Of a stretch of DNA of 10,809 nt, positions 1 to 8,072 are shown piece after piece. Location of the stretch: assembly GCA_903873735.1 (NCBI GenBank), contig CAIQPO010000092.1, positions 1 through 10,809 on the forward strand, given 5' to 3'. The notes beneath the pieces were generated by a model, which was given only the letters and a program-made list of their open reading frames with translations, made no database searches and had not been told where the DNA came from. Within the stretch, counting starts at the first letter, position 1; each line of letters begins with the position of its first letter. The DNA comes from Candidatus Collierbacteria bacterium (lineage in GTDB: Bacteria; Patescibacteriota; Microgenomatia; UBA1400; MFAQ01). Made by a program: the position numbers and the translations under genes.

Positions 1-1
1 G

Positions 2-568
2 TTTATTCAAAAGAATGGCTACTCCCCCACCTTACAGGAAATTGCTGAAGCAATTGGTGTTTCTTCTTTGGCGACTGTACACGAACATTTACAAGCACTT
101 GAAAAGAAAGGTGTAATCAAAAAGTATGATGGTGCAATAAGAGGTATTGAGCTTCTAGATAAAAATGGCTCGGAAAGTAGCTCAGTGGAGCTTCCAATAC
201 TGGGTTTTATTGCTGCAGGAAGGCCAATTGAGCCAATTACAGACCCTAACGCATCAATTAAAGTTGCGTCTTCTATGGTGACAGGGAAAAAAAGAGCCTT
301 TGTACTTCAGGTAAAAGGTGACTCCATGATTGAGGAAGGAATATTTGATAGAGATTATGTGATTATTGAAGAGTGTGACGCTACCATGGTACATGATGGT
401 GATATTGTGGTGGCTCTCCTGGAAAATGGCCTGGCTACACTAAAAAGGTTTTTTAAGGAAAGGACTAGAGTCAGATTAGAGCCAGCAAACTCATCGATGT
501 CGCCAATTTTTGCAATAAATGTAAAAGTGCAGGGTAAATGTGTTGGCGTTATTAGAAAATTTGTTTAA
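2..568 (+). CDS. lexA: LexA repressor, SOS regulator (5' truncated by window edge)
   Basis: LexA represses SOS DNA-damage genes and cleaves itself when RecA filaments form on single-stranded DNA. The frame is open from base 2 without an upstream start; comparison with E. coli LexA suggests about 15-20 residues are missing (188 seen; E. coli has 202). A TTG at 68 lies inside the DNA-binding domain and is not the true start. Counting from the first visible codon, residues 1-45 form the winged helix-turn-helix (GYSPT near 6-10, then EIAEAIGVSS and HLQALEKKG). The peptidase S24 domain follows: the self-cleavage site is Ala72-Gly73 (AAGRPIEP, bases 215-220), the catalytic serine is Ser108 in GDSM (323-325), and the catalytic lysine is Lys148 in TLKRF (443-445). 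All catalytic residues are present, so an active self-cleaving repressor is expected. The promoter, where an SOS box would show autoregulation, lies outside the window. rsmI begins on the next base. Confidence 0.96.
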   Translation, partial: FIQKNGYSPTLQEIAEAIGVSSLATVHEHLQALEKKGVIKKYDGAIRGIELLDKNGSESSSVELPILGFIAAGRPIEPITDPNASIKVASSMVTGKKRAFVLQVKGDSMIEEGIFDRDYVIIEECDATMVHDGDIVVALLENGLATLKRFFKERTRVRLEPANSSMSPIFAINVKVQGKCVGVIRKFV

Positions 569-1270
569 ATGAAGCTTTGGGTGGTTGGTCTTCCAATTGG
601 AAATATTGAGGATATATCGGCAAGAGCTATTAGGACTCTATCTGAATCAGATCTAATTGTGTGTGAGGATACGCGAATGTTTAATAATTTATGGCAAAAA
701 TTAATTTCACTTAATTTAGCCACACCCTTATTGGCAAAAGTAATCTATGCTAATGAATTTAATGAGCATGGAGTAATCAGCAAATTATCTTCAGATTTTG
801 ATAAATATGAATCTATTTCACTTGTAAGTGATGCAGGAATGCCGCTAATTTCTGATCCTGGCTTTCTGCTGGTGAGAGAGGCTTTAAGATCAGGGGTTGA
901 AGTTGGAGTGGTACCAGGACCAACTGCAGAGTCAGCTGCTTTATCAGTTTCTGGATTGCCTACGGATAAAGTTTTTTTTGCAGGGTTTCTTCATAAGAAG
1001 CCAGGTAAGAGATTAAACCAGCTAAAGTCTTACAGAGAGATGGCTGAGGTTTCTTCCTTTTCACTTGTGATATATGAGTCTCCTATAAGACTAAGAAATT
1101 TGCTACAAGATGCAATTGAGGTTGTTGGAGATAAGGACTGTTTCCTAGGAATTGACCTCACAAAGATATCAGAAAAGAAATTTAGAGGAAAAATATCTGA
1201 AGTAATGAGTGCAATTGGTGAAACACCCATTAAGGGAGAGCTAGTGTTGGTGATTTCCTTGATTTATTAG
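569..1270 (+). CDS. rsmI: 16S rRNA (cytidine1402-2'-O)-methyltransferase RsmI
   Basis: RsmI uses S-adenosylmethionine to 2'-O-methylate C1402 in the decoding centre of 16S rRNA, tuning decoding fidelity. The protein has the tetrapyrrole-methylase-type fold with the family motifs in order: LPIGN (8-12), CEDTR (32-36), SDAGMPLISDPG (87-98), VPGPTA (115-120), GLPTD (129-133), a YESPIRL version of the usual YESPHR (169-175), LTKISEKKFRG (197-207) and KGE (222-224). It is 233 residues; E. coli RsmI is 286. It ends directly after the catalytic fold, so the usual C-terminal helical extension seems absent. The ATG at 569 gives the normal MKLWVVGLPIGN beginning and sits immediately after the lexA TAA. 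There is no Shine-Dalgarno sequence; translation probably depends on coupling or direct ribosome binding. The identification is firm. Confidence 0.95.
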   Translation: MKLWVVGLPIGNIEDISARAIRTLSESDLIVCEDTRMFNNLWQKLISLNLATPLLAKVIYANEFNEHGVISKLSSDFDKYESISLVSDAGMPLISDPGFLLVREALRSGVEVGVVPGPTAESAALSVSGLPTDKVFFAGFLHKKPGKRLNQLKSYREMAEVSSFSLVIYESPIRLRNLLQDAIEVVGDKDCFLGIDLTKISEKKFRGKISEVMSAIGETPIKGELVLVISLIY

Positions 1271-1283
1271 ATAAAATAAATAT

Positions 1284-1961
1284 ATGAATCTAGGAAAATA
1301 TTTTAAAAATAAATCTCTAATTTATTTACTCCTGCTGTTTGCCTTGCTTGGAATATTTTATTATTTACAGAAAGAATTATATTTTCAAAAAAATAGAATT
1401 GTAAATATTCCGGTAGAAACAGAGGTAGAGAAAAAAGATAGATCAGCTTTGATAAGAAGAGACAGCACTTCAGATTGGCAAACATACAAAAATACAGCAG
1501 TAAAATACTCAATTAAATTTCCCTTAGACTGGAAGATTTCTGAATCAAGCTTTGAGCCAATTGGGAGTTCTGTTAAGGAAGATTCTTTAAAAGTTGATAT
1601 TTATCCCGGTGATGCTGATAAGGATTTTTTGGAGAAACTTACGATTGAGTGTTTCCCTGACTTAATATCTGGAGCAGGTGATATTGAGACTGGTAATACA
1701 ATTTTTGAGACGATGACTAATAATTACAAGTCCTGGGAACTAGAAGATAAAGTAATTAAAGATAGAAAAATTGGAGGTGTGGATGCTTTGTATATTGAAG
1801 GAAACTTGAGAAAAGCTGGAGTAATGCACAATTCAAAAGTTTACTTGGTCAAGGTATTGAATGGTAATGGAGTATGTGCATTTATTGTAAGAGACTTCTT
1901 TATGGGATTGCCGATATACGACCAAATACTGTCTACTTTAAGTTTTGATCTCTCAAAATAA
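1284..1961 (+). CDS. Membrane-anchored PsbP-like protein, function unknown
   Basis: This is a 225-residue protein with a short basic N-terminus (KYFKNK), one hydrophobic segment at about residues 11-28, a charged linker (about 35-63) and a globular domain from about 65 to the end. It has no lipobox cysteine, so the N-terminal segment is probably an uncleaved anchor with the domain outside the membrane. The pattern W-x-x-Y-x-N near 65-70, YSIKFPLDW at 75-83, GGVDALY at 164-170 and a late VYLVKV...CAFIVRD...ILSTLSFD stretch resembles PsbP-fold (Mog1/PsbP/DUF1795-like) proteins common in Patescibacteria. That assignment is by pattern recognition only. There is no catalytic motif I can name. It starts 14 bases after the rsmI stop, without a Shine-Dalgarno sequence, and may be co-transcribed with lexA-rsmI. 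Its last 29 bases overlap the 3' end of the convergent phosphoglycerate mutase gene. Confidence 0.8.
   Translation: MNLGKYFKNKSLIYLLLLFALLGIFYYLQKELYFQKNRIVNIPVETEVEKKDRSALIRRDSTSDWQTYKNTAVKYSIKFPLDWKISESSFEPIGSSVKEDSLKVDIYPGDADKDFLEKLTIECFPDLISGAGDIETGNTIFETMTNNYKSWELEDKVIKDRKIGGVDALYIEGNLRKAGVMHNSKVYLVKVLNGNGVCAFIVRDFFMGLPIYDQILSTLSFDLSK
1933..1961. other. 29-base tail-to-tail gene overlap
   Basis: The PsbP-like gene (plus strand) stops with TAA at 1959-1961, while the phosphoglycerate mutase gene (minus strand) stops with TAG read from 1935 to 1933. Both stops are read directly from the sequence, and both protein ends look natural (FDLSK and RDQNLK). The two operons therefore converge with no spacer, and any terminator for either must lie inside the opposite gene. 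Confidence 0.9.
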
Positions 1962-3456
1962 GTGAGGTCCCAGACATATCATCTGGCTCTTGGATATCAA
2001 GTAGCTCAAGTATGGTTGGGGCGACATCACCAAGTCTTCCTGGATTTAATTTAAATTTATTGTCGGTGGGGTGATAAATAATTAGCGGGACTGGATTGGC
2101 GGAGTGCTCTGTGTTTATTGTTTTACTGATGACATCAAGTAACTCTTCGGCGTTTCCGTGATCGGCAGTGATCAGCAAGTAAGCATTGGTTTCTTTGCAT
2201 AAATTTACAAGTTGAGAAAGACCTCGGTCTGCCGCCTTGACTGCTTCAATAGTTTTATCAATTTTCCCGGTATGAGCTACCATATCAGGGCAAGCGAAGT
2301 TTATTACACCCAGGCTATAGTCTTTGGTTTTGAATTCCTGAGAGAATTTTGAGACTAATTCTGGTGTGGACATGGCGGGTTGAAGATCATAAGTGGAAAT
2401 TTTGGGAGAGTCGACAAAGAGCCTTGTCTCCCCCTCAAATTGTTCTTCAGATTGACCATTGAAATAATAGGAGACCATGGCGATTTTCTCTGTCTCAGCT
2501 GCTCTAAGCTGTGTTAGGTGGTTAGTTGAGATAACTTCACCAAGGGTGTTGTCGATAAATGATGTGGGGAATAATACAGGATTGGTGAAATCTTTTCTGT
2601 ATCTTGTCATGCTGACAAATCTAAGATTAGGAATTCCTGATTTTAGGAATAAATCTGTTAGTTGCCTGGCTCTGTCTGTGCGAAAGTTAAAGAAAACAAC
2701 TGCGTCGCCAGCTTTTATACGTGTATTTTCAGGACTGTCTCCTATTTGAGTAGGGAAAATGAATTCATCTGAAATTTTTTGTTTGTATGAATTTTCAATA
2801 TATATCAGTGGGTCAGGTGAATGATGGTCAGAATCTTTAGTAAGACAATCAAATGCTATTTGGGTTCTATCTAGGCGCATGTCTCTGTCCATTGCATAGT
2901 ATCTACCCATGACAGAGGTTATTGAACCTACTTGATATTTGGTAGTAAAGTCTATGACCTTTTGGATTTGTAAAGGACTATTGTCTGGTGGTGAATCTCT
3001 GCCATCGGTAATCAAGTGAAGGTAAACTTCATTGATGTGATGTCTTTTGGCAAATAGTATTAATGCAAAAAGGTGCTCGTTGTATGAATGAACTCCAGAA
3101 TTACCTATCATACCTAGTAAATGCAAGCGAGATTTGAAAGAGGTGATATGTTTTGCGGTATCAAGCAAGGCTTTGTTAGTAAAAAAGCTGCCATCAGAAA
3201 TACTCATATTAATGAGTGCTAGGTCTTGATAGACTACTCTACCAGCACCGATATTCAGATGACCGGTTTCGCTGTTTCCGTCCTGGTATTCTGGAAGACC
3301 TACTGCCGGACCTGAAGCATCAATATGGGTACTGGGGAAATTTGAGTTTAGGTGGTTGAAGGTTTCTGGATTGGCTAGGGTGATAGCATTGCCGTCGCCA
3401 GGTGGAGCTATACCCCACCCGTCGAGGATGCATAAAACTGCTCGTTTGTTAGGCAT
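1933..3456 (-). CDS. gpmI: 2,3-bisphosphoglycerate-independent phosphoglycerate mutase
   Basis: This cytosolic enzyme interconverts 3- and 2-phosphoglycerate in glycolysis and gluconeogenesis through a phosphoserine intermediate with two Mn ions. It belongs to the alkaline-phosphatase superfamily. The 507-residue length is normal for the family (about 510). Visible sites are LDGWG (11-15, first metal aspartate Asp12), the catalytic serine Ser62 in GNSETGH (usually GNSEVGH), GVHS with His123, DGRD (151-154), PDMVAHTGK with metal Asp and His, TADHGNAEE, and EHSANPVPLI with the final metal histidine. The ATG overlaps the enolase stop by 8 bases (frames offset), so the two are probably translationally coupled, with no clear Shine-Dalgarno sequence beyond a weak GAAGAG about 10 bases upstream. 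It is the last gene of the minus-strand block. The identification is firm. Confidence 0.97.
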   Translation of the reverse strand: MPNKRAVLCILDGWGIAPPGDGNAITLANPETFNHLNSNFPSTHIDASGPAVGLPEYQDGNSETGHLNIGAGRVVYQDLALINMSISDGSFFTNKALLDTAKHITSFKSRLHLLGMIGNSGVHSYNEHLFALILFAKRHHINEVYLHLITDGRDSPPDNSPLQIQKVIDFTTKYQVGSITSVMGRYYAMDRDMRLDRTQIAFDCLTKDSDHHSPDPLIYIENSYKQKISDEFIFPTQIGDSPENTRIKAGDAVVFFNFRTDRARQLTDLFLKSGIPNLRFVSMTRYRKDFTNPVLFPTSFIDNTLGEVISTNHLTQLRAAETEKIAMVSYYFNGQSEEQFEGETRLFVDSPKISTYDLQPAMSTPELVSKFSQEFKTKDYSLGVINFACPDMVAHTGKIDKTIEAVKAADRGLSQLVNLCKETNAYLLITADHGNAEELLDVISKTINTEHSANPVPLIIYHPTDNKFKLNPGRLGDVAPTILELLDIQEPDDMSGTSLILRDQNLK

Positions 3457-4717
3457 TCTTACTCTTCAGATATTCTTCAATAAATAAAAGTCTGTTGTAT
3501 TTACTAACCCTTTCTCCCCTACCAGGAGCGCCGAATTTCACAAAATCAGTACCAACACCTACGGCGAAATCTGCCATAAAATCTTCATCAGTGTCCCCCG
3601 ATCTGTGGGAAGCAATGGTAGACATGCCATGTAGTTTGGCAGTTTTTACAACAGAGACTGCCTCTGATATAGTGCCAATTTGGTTTGGTTTTACTAACAC
3701 AGCATTGCATGCGTTTTTTGAAATGGCTTCTTGGAGCCTAGTTTTATTGGTTACTAGTAAATCATCACCAACAAGCATCACTTGTTTTCCCAAATCACCA
3801 TTAATATAAGTCCAACTTTCCCAATCATCTTGATCGAGAGGATCTTCAATAGAAAGAAGGTTGTATTTTTTATTTAAATCAATTAGAAAGTCTGCCAACC
3901 CCTTGCCATCCATGGCTTCTTTAACATCACTGATTTTGTATTTTCCACCTTTAACAATTGAAGAAGCGGCCACATCAAGTCCCAAAAATACGTCAGCGTT
4001 GATTTTGTATTGGCTGCCTTCGATTGCTTCAACAAGAAGTTCGATGGCATCTGTGTTGCTAAAAAGATTAGGAGCGTAGCCACCCTCATCACCAACTGAA
4101 TGTATAGCTTTTTTGTCGATTAGCACTTGTTTCAGAAGGTGATAAAGATCAGTACCCAAAGACAACCCCTCTGAAAATGTTTTTCGACTACTTGGAATTA
4201 CATGAAATTCTTGAAATTCTAGATTACCCGCACCGTGCTTGCCACCGTTTATTAAATTGAAAATTGGAGTTGGTAGATTTAAAGGCGACGGTTTGTTTAG
4301 TCCGTATTTTTGAGAGAGGTACTCAAATGTAGCCAAGCCAGATGAGGCTGCTCCCACTTCACAGATAGCTTGAGATACTGAAAGAATTGCGTTGGCACCA
4401 AGTTTTGATTTATTTGGAGTTCCGTCTATATCCAGGAGCATTTGATCTATGGCGTTTTGTTTGGTGGGGTCTTGGCCAATAACATACTTTGAAATGATTT
4501 GATTTACGTTCTCTACAGCCTTTAATACACCCATGCCACCAAATCTATGAATGTCGTTGTCTCTTAGTTCAACGGCCTCAAATTTTCCAGTGGATGCGCC
4601 AGAAGGTATGGATGCGACAGAGCCATGATCTGAATCTGTCCAGATGGTGGTCTCTATTGTGGGATTTCCACGTGAGTCCAGGATTTCTCTTGCGTATACT
4701 GACTTTACTAATGCCAT
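3449..4717 (-). CDS. eno: Enolase (phosphopyruvate hydratase)
   Basis: Enolase reversibly converts 2-phosphoglycerate to phosphoenolpyruvate, using Mg, in the cytosol. The 422-residue protein is close to the usual 430 and has both the N-terminal domain and the TIM barrel. Key residues are SGASTGK (39-45) on the mobile loop, His161 in INGGKH, Gln169-Glu170, Glu211 of GDEGG (acid/base), metal ligands Asp248, Glu291 and Asp318, catalytic Lys343 in VKPNQIG, SHRSGD (370-375) and Lys394 just before FGAPGRGERV. The set is complete, so activity is expected. Small departures from common sequences (GGKHGAGN instead of GGxHAxN, and GAPGRGERV instead of GAPSRSERV) look lineage-specific. It starts 2 bases after the PEP synthase stop, behind an A/T-rich sequence with no Shine-Dalgarno signal, and overlaps gpmI by 8 bases. 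Confidence 0.97.
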   Translation of the reverse strand: MALVKSVYAREILDSRGNPTIETTIWTDSDHGSVASIPSGASTGKFEAVELRDNDIHRFGGMGVLKAVENVNQIISKYVIGQDPTKQNAIDQMLLDIDGTPNKSKLGANAILSVSQAICEVGAASSGLATFEYLSQKYGLNKPSPLNLPTPIFNLINGGKHGAGNLEFQEFHVIPSSRKTFSEGLSLGTDLYHLLKQVLIDKKAIHSVGDEGGYAPNLFSNTDAIELLVEAIEGSQYKINADVFLGLDVAASSIVKGGKYKISDVKEAMDGKGLADFLIDLNKKYNLLSIEDPLDQDDWESWTYINGDLGKQVMLVGDDLLVTNKTRLQEAISKNACNAVLVKPNQIGTISEAVSVVKTAKLHGMSTIASHRSGDTDEDFMADFAVGVGTDFVKFGAPGRGERVSKYNRLLFIEEYLKSKNA

Positions 4718-4719
4718 AT

Positions 4720-6996
4720 TTATTTTAAGAGCCGTTTTTCAATACCAGCTACATTTCTTCTAACCGCGTCAACTGCATCTGGAGAGACTGATACACTAGT
4801 GATTCCCCAGCCAACAAGCTTTTCTACTAAATCTGGATAAAGACTGGCTGCTTGCCCACACAAACTGCAGGTAACGTTGTTTTTAGCTGCGGTTTTGACT
4901 ACATGTTCAAGTGCCCAAAGGACAGCTGGATTTCTTTCATCGAATTCCTGAGCCACTGTTTCATTGTCTCTATCTGTACCCAAGATAAGCATGGTCAAGT
5001 CGTTTGAGCCAATTGAGACACCGTCGATACCTGCTTTTATAAAATCTTCAAGGAGAATAACGTTGGAGGGAATCTCAACCATCATCCAAAGCTTAAAGCT
5101 CTCTGATCTGGATAGTCCCGATGCAGCAATTATTCTTTTAACTTTTATTAGCTCATCAACCGTGCGGACAAAAGGAATCATAAGGTGAAGATTCTTATAC
5201 CCCCATTTATTTCTGACCATTTTTATGGCTTCTAGCTCGAGATTAAATACAGACTCGTCACTGATATAGCGATAGCAGCCTCTGTATCCAAGCATGGGAT
5301 TCGGCTCGTTTGGTTCATAGTCCTTACCTCCGATAAGGTTCTTGTATTCGTTTGTTTTAAAGTCTGTAGCTCTATAAACCACCGGACGATTCCCGAAACT
5401 AAAAGTGAATTGAGCTAGGCTATTTGCTAACCTCTCAATAAATTGTTTTTCCTTGCCATCACGGATCATCTTTTTGGGATGGGTGCCGATTTGAGCCATC
5501 ATGAATTCGGCTCTTAAAAGACCAACTCCATCAGCATTGCCTTGGGCAACGATAGGGGCAAGATCTGGCTCTCCTAAATTTACGTAAACTCTGGTAGCAG
5601 TTTTGGGAACATCCTCAAAAGTGGCAACGTGAGCTGCTTGATCCTGCTTTTTGACAGGTAATCCATTAAAGATGGCGCCGGTGGCTCCATTTACAGAAAT
5701 GGTTTGGTTTTTGGAAAGAGTTCTGGTGGCGATCTTAGTTCCAACTACTGCCGGTATTCCTAGTTCGCGAGAGACAATAGCAGCGTGTGAAGTTTGACCT
5801 CCTTTGTCGGTGACAATGGCTGAGGCTCGTTTCATGGCAGGGACGAAGTCTGGTGCAGTCATCTCTGTAACCAGGACATCACCTTCTTTGACTTTATCAA
5901 TTTCTCTGGCTGTTTTTATCATCACTACCTTACCAGCGCCAATGCCAAAAGACGCGGGCTCACCTTGGAGAATTTGTTTTAACCCGTCAAGTTGTTTTTC
6001 GGTGATTTTTTCCTCACCCTTACCCATATCTAGGGTGGTGATGGGTCTAGTTTGAACAACATAGAGTTTACCGTTTTCTATTGCGAATTCACTGTCTTGA
6101 GGGAAGAAATAGTGCTGATGAATTTTGGCAGATAGCTTGGCCACCTCAATGACCTGATCATCCGTGAGCTTGCGTTGGTTAATTTTTGATTCGGGCACTT
6201 TAACCTTCTTTACTCCACTGGGGAATTTTCTAACCTCCATTACTTGTTGGGGCATAAACTGTCGCGAGTGAATGGAGAAATCTTCTTTACTGACAATGTA
6301 GTGGTCTGGGTTAACGACTCCTTGTACCATATAATCACCAAGCCCCCAGACTGCCTCAACGACAATTTGGTTTTTGTTTCTGGAGACTGGATTCACTGAA
6401 AAAACCACGCCAGAAATGTCAGACTGAACCATGAGCTGAATTGGTACAGCAAGAAGGACTTTAAAGTGATCATAGCCTTTGGTAGCTCTGTAGAAAATTG
6501 CCCTAGCTCCCCAGAGAGAAGCCCAAGCTTTCCTTACTGCCTGAATAACATTAGCGTCACCTTTGATATCAAGATATGATTCTTGTTGTCCGGCAAATGA
6601 TGCGTCGGGGAGATCTTCTGCGGTAGCAGATGACCTTACAGCAACCAAAGGGAACTTGTCACCTTGCTTTAGACTTTCGTAGTGGCTAATAATATCGTCT
6701 GATAGCTCTTTGGGAATATCGGCGGTATGGATTAAACGCTGGATTGTTATTGAAGCTTTTTCAAGTTGTTTTTGATTCTTTACATCTGTCTCCCTGATAA
6801 TTTTGATGATAGTATCTTGGAGATTGTTGTGAGCAATTACATACTCATAGGCTTGTGCAGTAACCACAAATCCATTTGGAACAGGAATTCCTGAGTTGTA
6901 CATTTCACCAAGATTAGCCCCTTTACCTCCAACTTGAGGCAGATCGGCTTTCCTAATTTGAGAGAATGGCAGCACCAGGGCAGGCGTGTTTGGCAT
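4720..6996 (-). CDS. ppsA: Phosphoenolpyruvate synthase (pyruvate, water dikinase)
   Basis: The enzyme makes phosphoenolpyruvate, AMP and phosphate from pyruvate, ATP and water, the entry step of gluconeogenesis; in some organisms it may run in reverse. The 758 residues (E. coli 792) show three domains. The N-terminal ATP-binding domain spans about 1-325 (VGGKGANLGEM at 22-32, VRSSATAEDLPDASFAGQQE at 120-139, VVQTRPIT at 313-320). The swivelling phosphohistidine domain is about 350-445, with catalytic His404 in GGQTSHAA. The C-terminal PEP-binding barrel is about 465-758: GLLRAEFM (492-499), Arg542, NPMLGYRG (566-573), MVEIPS with Glu641, GSNDLTML (663-670) and catalytic Cys713 in LCGQ. All three catalytic parts are intact. 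PEP synthase is favoured over pyruvate phosphate dikinase by length and by the E. coli-like barrel motifs. It begins 2 bases after the isomerase stop and ends 2 bases before eno. Confidence 0.96.
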   Translation of the reverse strand: MPNTPALVLPFSQIRKADLPQVGGKGANLGEMYNSGIPVPNGFVVTAQAYEYVIAHNNLQDTIIKIIRETDVKNQKQLEKASITIQRLIHTADIPKELSDDIISHYESLKQGDKFPLVAVRSSATAEDLPDASFAGQQESYLDIKGDANVIQAVRKAWASLWGARAIFYRATKGYDHFKVLLAVPIQLMVQSDISGVVFSVNPVSRNKNQIVVEAVWGLGDYMVQGVVNPDHYIVSKEDFSIHSRQFMPQQVMEVRKFPSGVKKVKVPESKINQRKLTDDQVIEVAKLSAKIHQHYFFPQDSEFAIENGKLYVVQTRPITTLDMGKGEEKITEKQLDGLKQILQGEPASFGIGAGKVVMIKTAREIDKVKEGDVLVTEMTAPDFVPAMKRASAIVTDKGGQTSHAAIVSRELGIPAVVGTKIATRTLSKNQTISVNGATGAIFNGLPVKKQDQAAHVATFEDVPKTATRVYVNLGEPDLAPIVAQGNADGVGLLRAEFMMAQIGTHPKKMIRDGKEKQFIERLANSLAQFTFSFGNRPVVYRATDFKTNEYKNLIGGKDYEPNEPNPMLGYRGCYRYISDESVFNLELEAIKMVRNKWGYKNLHLMIPFVRTVDELIKVKRIIAASGLSRSESFKLWMMVEIPSNVILLEDFIKAGIDGVSIGSNDLTMLILGTDRDNETVAQEFDERNPAVLWALEHVVKTAAKNNVTCSLCGQAASLYPDLVEKLVGWGITSVSVSPDAVDAVRRNVAGIEKRLLK

Positions 6997-6998
6997 CT

Positions 6999-8063
6999 TT
7001 AGATGTGATTTTTAAAGTAGTCAACCCACGGATTTGTACCAGGATCGACCTTGTTAACGATACTTAAATAATAGCTAAAAAAGGTGAAAAAGACCATAGA
7101 CTCAAGAATCTGTCCCACAGGGCTAGTAGACTCAGGTTTGATGACTGTAACTGAATATTTTTGTTTTAGAAGAATATCTTTTGTTAGCTCTACTCTTTTT
7201 TGTATGGCAGAGGGGTAAATGTTTGAGTTTATAAGAATAAAGTTGGTATCGTTTTTGTAGCTTAAGGGGAAAGAAAGACCATCAAGAAAGTGGTGATTCA
7301 AATCTGGAATTGCCAGATGATATGAAAAAGATTTGGCGGACTCATTTACATAGTTTTTAATTGACTCTCCTACTCCAACAAGATGATTTGACGAGATAAA
7401 GAAAATTGAAGTGTGTTTCATCTTTTGAGCTAGATTTTTGGCAGGATTTTTTTCTAGCTCAATTTCTCGTCTGATATGATCGAGAGATCTGGTGATTATT
7501 AGTGAAAGCTGTTTTTGGTCGAGATCCTGTTTGTGGTCTGACAGGCGTCTGATAATTGAGAGGGTGGCGCCGATTGAGTAAAACAAACCCATTCTTGGAA
7601 TAGATGAGGTATTTTGATTTTGAAATAGAATCAGGGGTAGAGACTCTGATTTTGCAAATTTTTCTAATTGACCACCTGATGTCATGCAGATAATTTTTGC
7701 CCCCCTTTTCTTGGCATCTTGAGCACAAGAAATAATTTCAGCCGTATTTCCTGAGTATGAGGATAGTATTACCAAAGTCTTGCGGTTTACATACATTGGA
7801 AGCCTGTAGTTTGAACAAACTTCGAAGGGAATTTTCAGGAAAAAAGGAGAGAGAGCGTGGATCATTTTACCTGCGAGTACAGATGCACCCATGCCGGCAA
7901 ATACTATAGTTTTGATTTTTTTAGGGTCAAAGGTGATATTGAGGAAATGAGCATCATTCCAGGCTGAATCAAATTGTCTATCCAGTCTTTCTAAACTTGA
8001 GTAAACATTGAGTGAGTCAAGCTTGTGGTAGTTTGAGTCTTCATCAAGATACGATCTGAACAT
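6999..8063 (-). CDS. Bifunctional phosphoglucose/phosphomannose isomerase (SIS fold)
   Basis: Enzymes of this family interconvert fructose 6-phosphate with glucose 6-phosphate and mannose 6-phosphate. They were first known from archaea and differ from classical Pgi. The 354 residues contain two sugar-isomerase (SIS) domains. Visible motifs are GMGAS (57-61; usually GMGGS), YRLP (86-89), SSYSGNT (101-107, phosphate binding), TSGGQL (128-133), IPRMG (155-159), NESAK (240-244, holding the family's catalytic-base Glu241), and DLNHH (254-258, holding the family's catalytic histidine, normally ELNHN). The C-terminus VDPGTNPWVDYFK fits the family's vDP...K end. The ATG at 8063 follows a TATACT promoter-like element. 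The next gene, ppsA, begins 2 bases after its stop. Family assignment is strong; dual specificity is inferred. A related SIS isomerase with one preferred substrate is possible. Confidence 0.88.
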   Translation of the reverse strand: MFRSYLDEDSNYHKLDSLNVYSSLERLDRQFDSAWNDAHFLNITFDPKKIKTIVFAGMGASVLAGKMIHALSPFFLKIPFEVCSNYRLPMYVNRKTLVILSSYSGNTAEIISCAQDAKKRGAKIICMTSGGQLEKFAKSESLPLILFQNQNTSSIPRMGLFYSIGATLSIIRRLSDHKQDLDQKQLSLIITRSLDHIRREIELEKNPAKNLAQKMKHTSIFFISSNHLVGVGESIKNYVNESAKSFSYHLAIPDLNHHFLDGLSFPLSYKNDTNFILINSNIYPSAIQKRVELTKDILLKQKYSVTVIKPESTSPVGQILESMVFFTFFSYYLSIVNKVDPGTNPWVDYFKNHI

Positions 8064-8072
8064 CTTGATTTC

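Noticed and set aside
68..70. TTG at 68 as the lexA start
   Set aside because: The frame upstream encodes a perfectly normal LexA helix-turn-helix (GYSPT, EIAEAIGV), so the gene begins before the window.
1970..2005. Rho-independent terminator after the PsbP-like gene
   Set aside because: Two short hairpins exist but no T-tract follows on either strand, and they lie in gpmI coding sequence.
3495..4095. Frames within and antisense to enolase
   Set aside because: Enolase is complete with every catalytic residue; the other frames match nothing I recognise.
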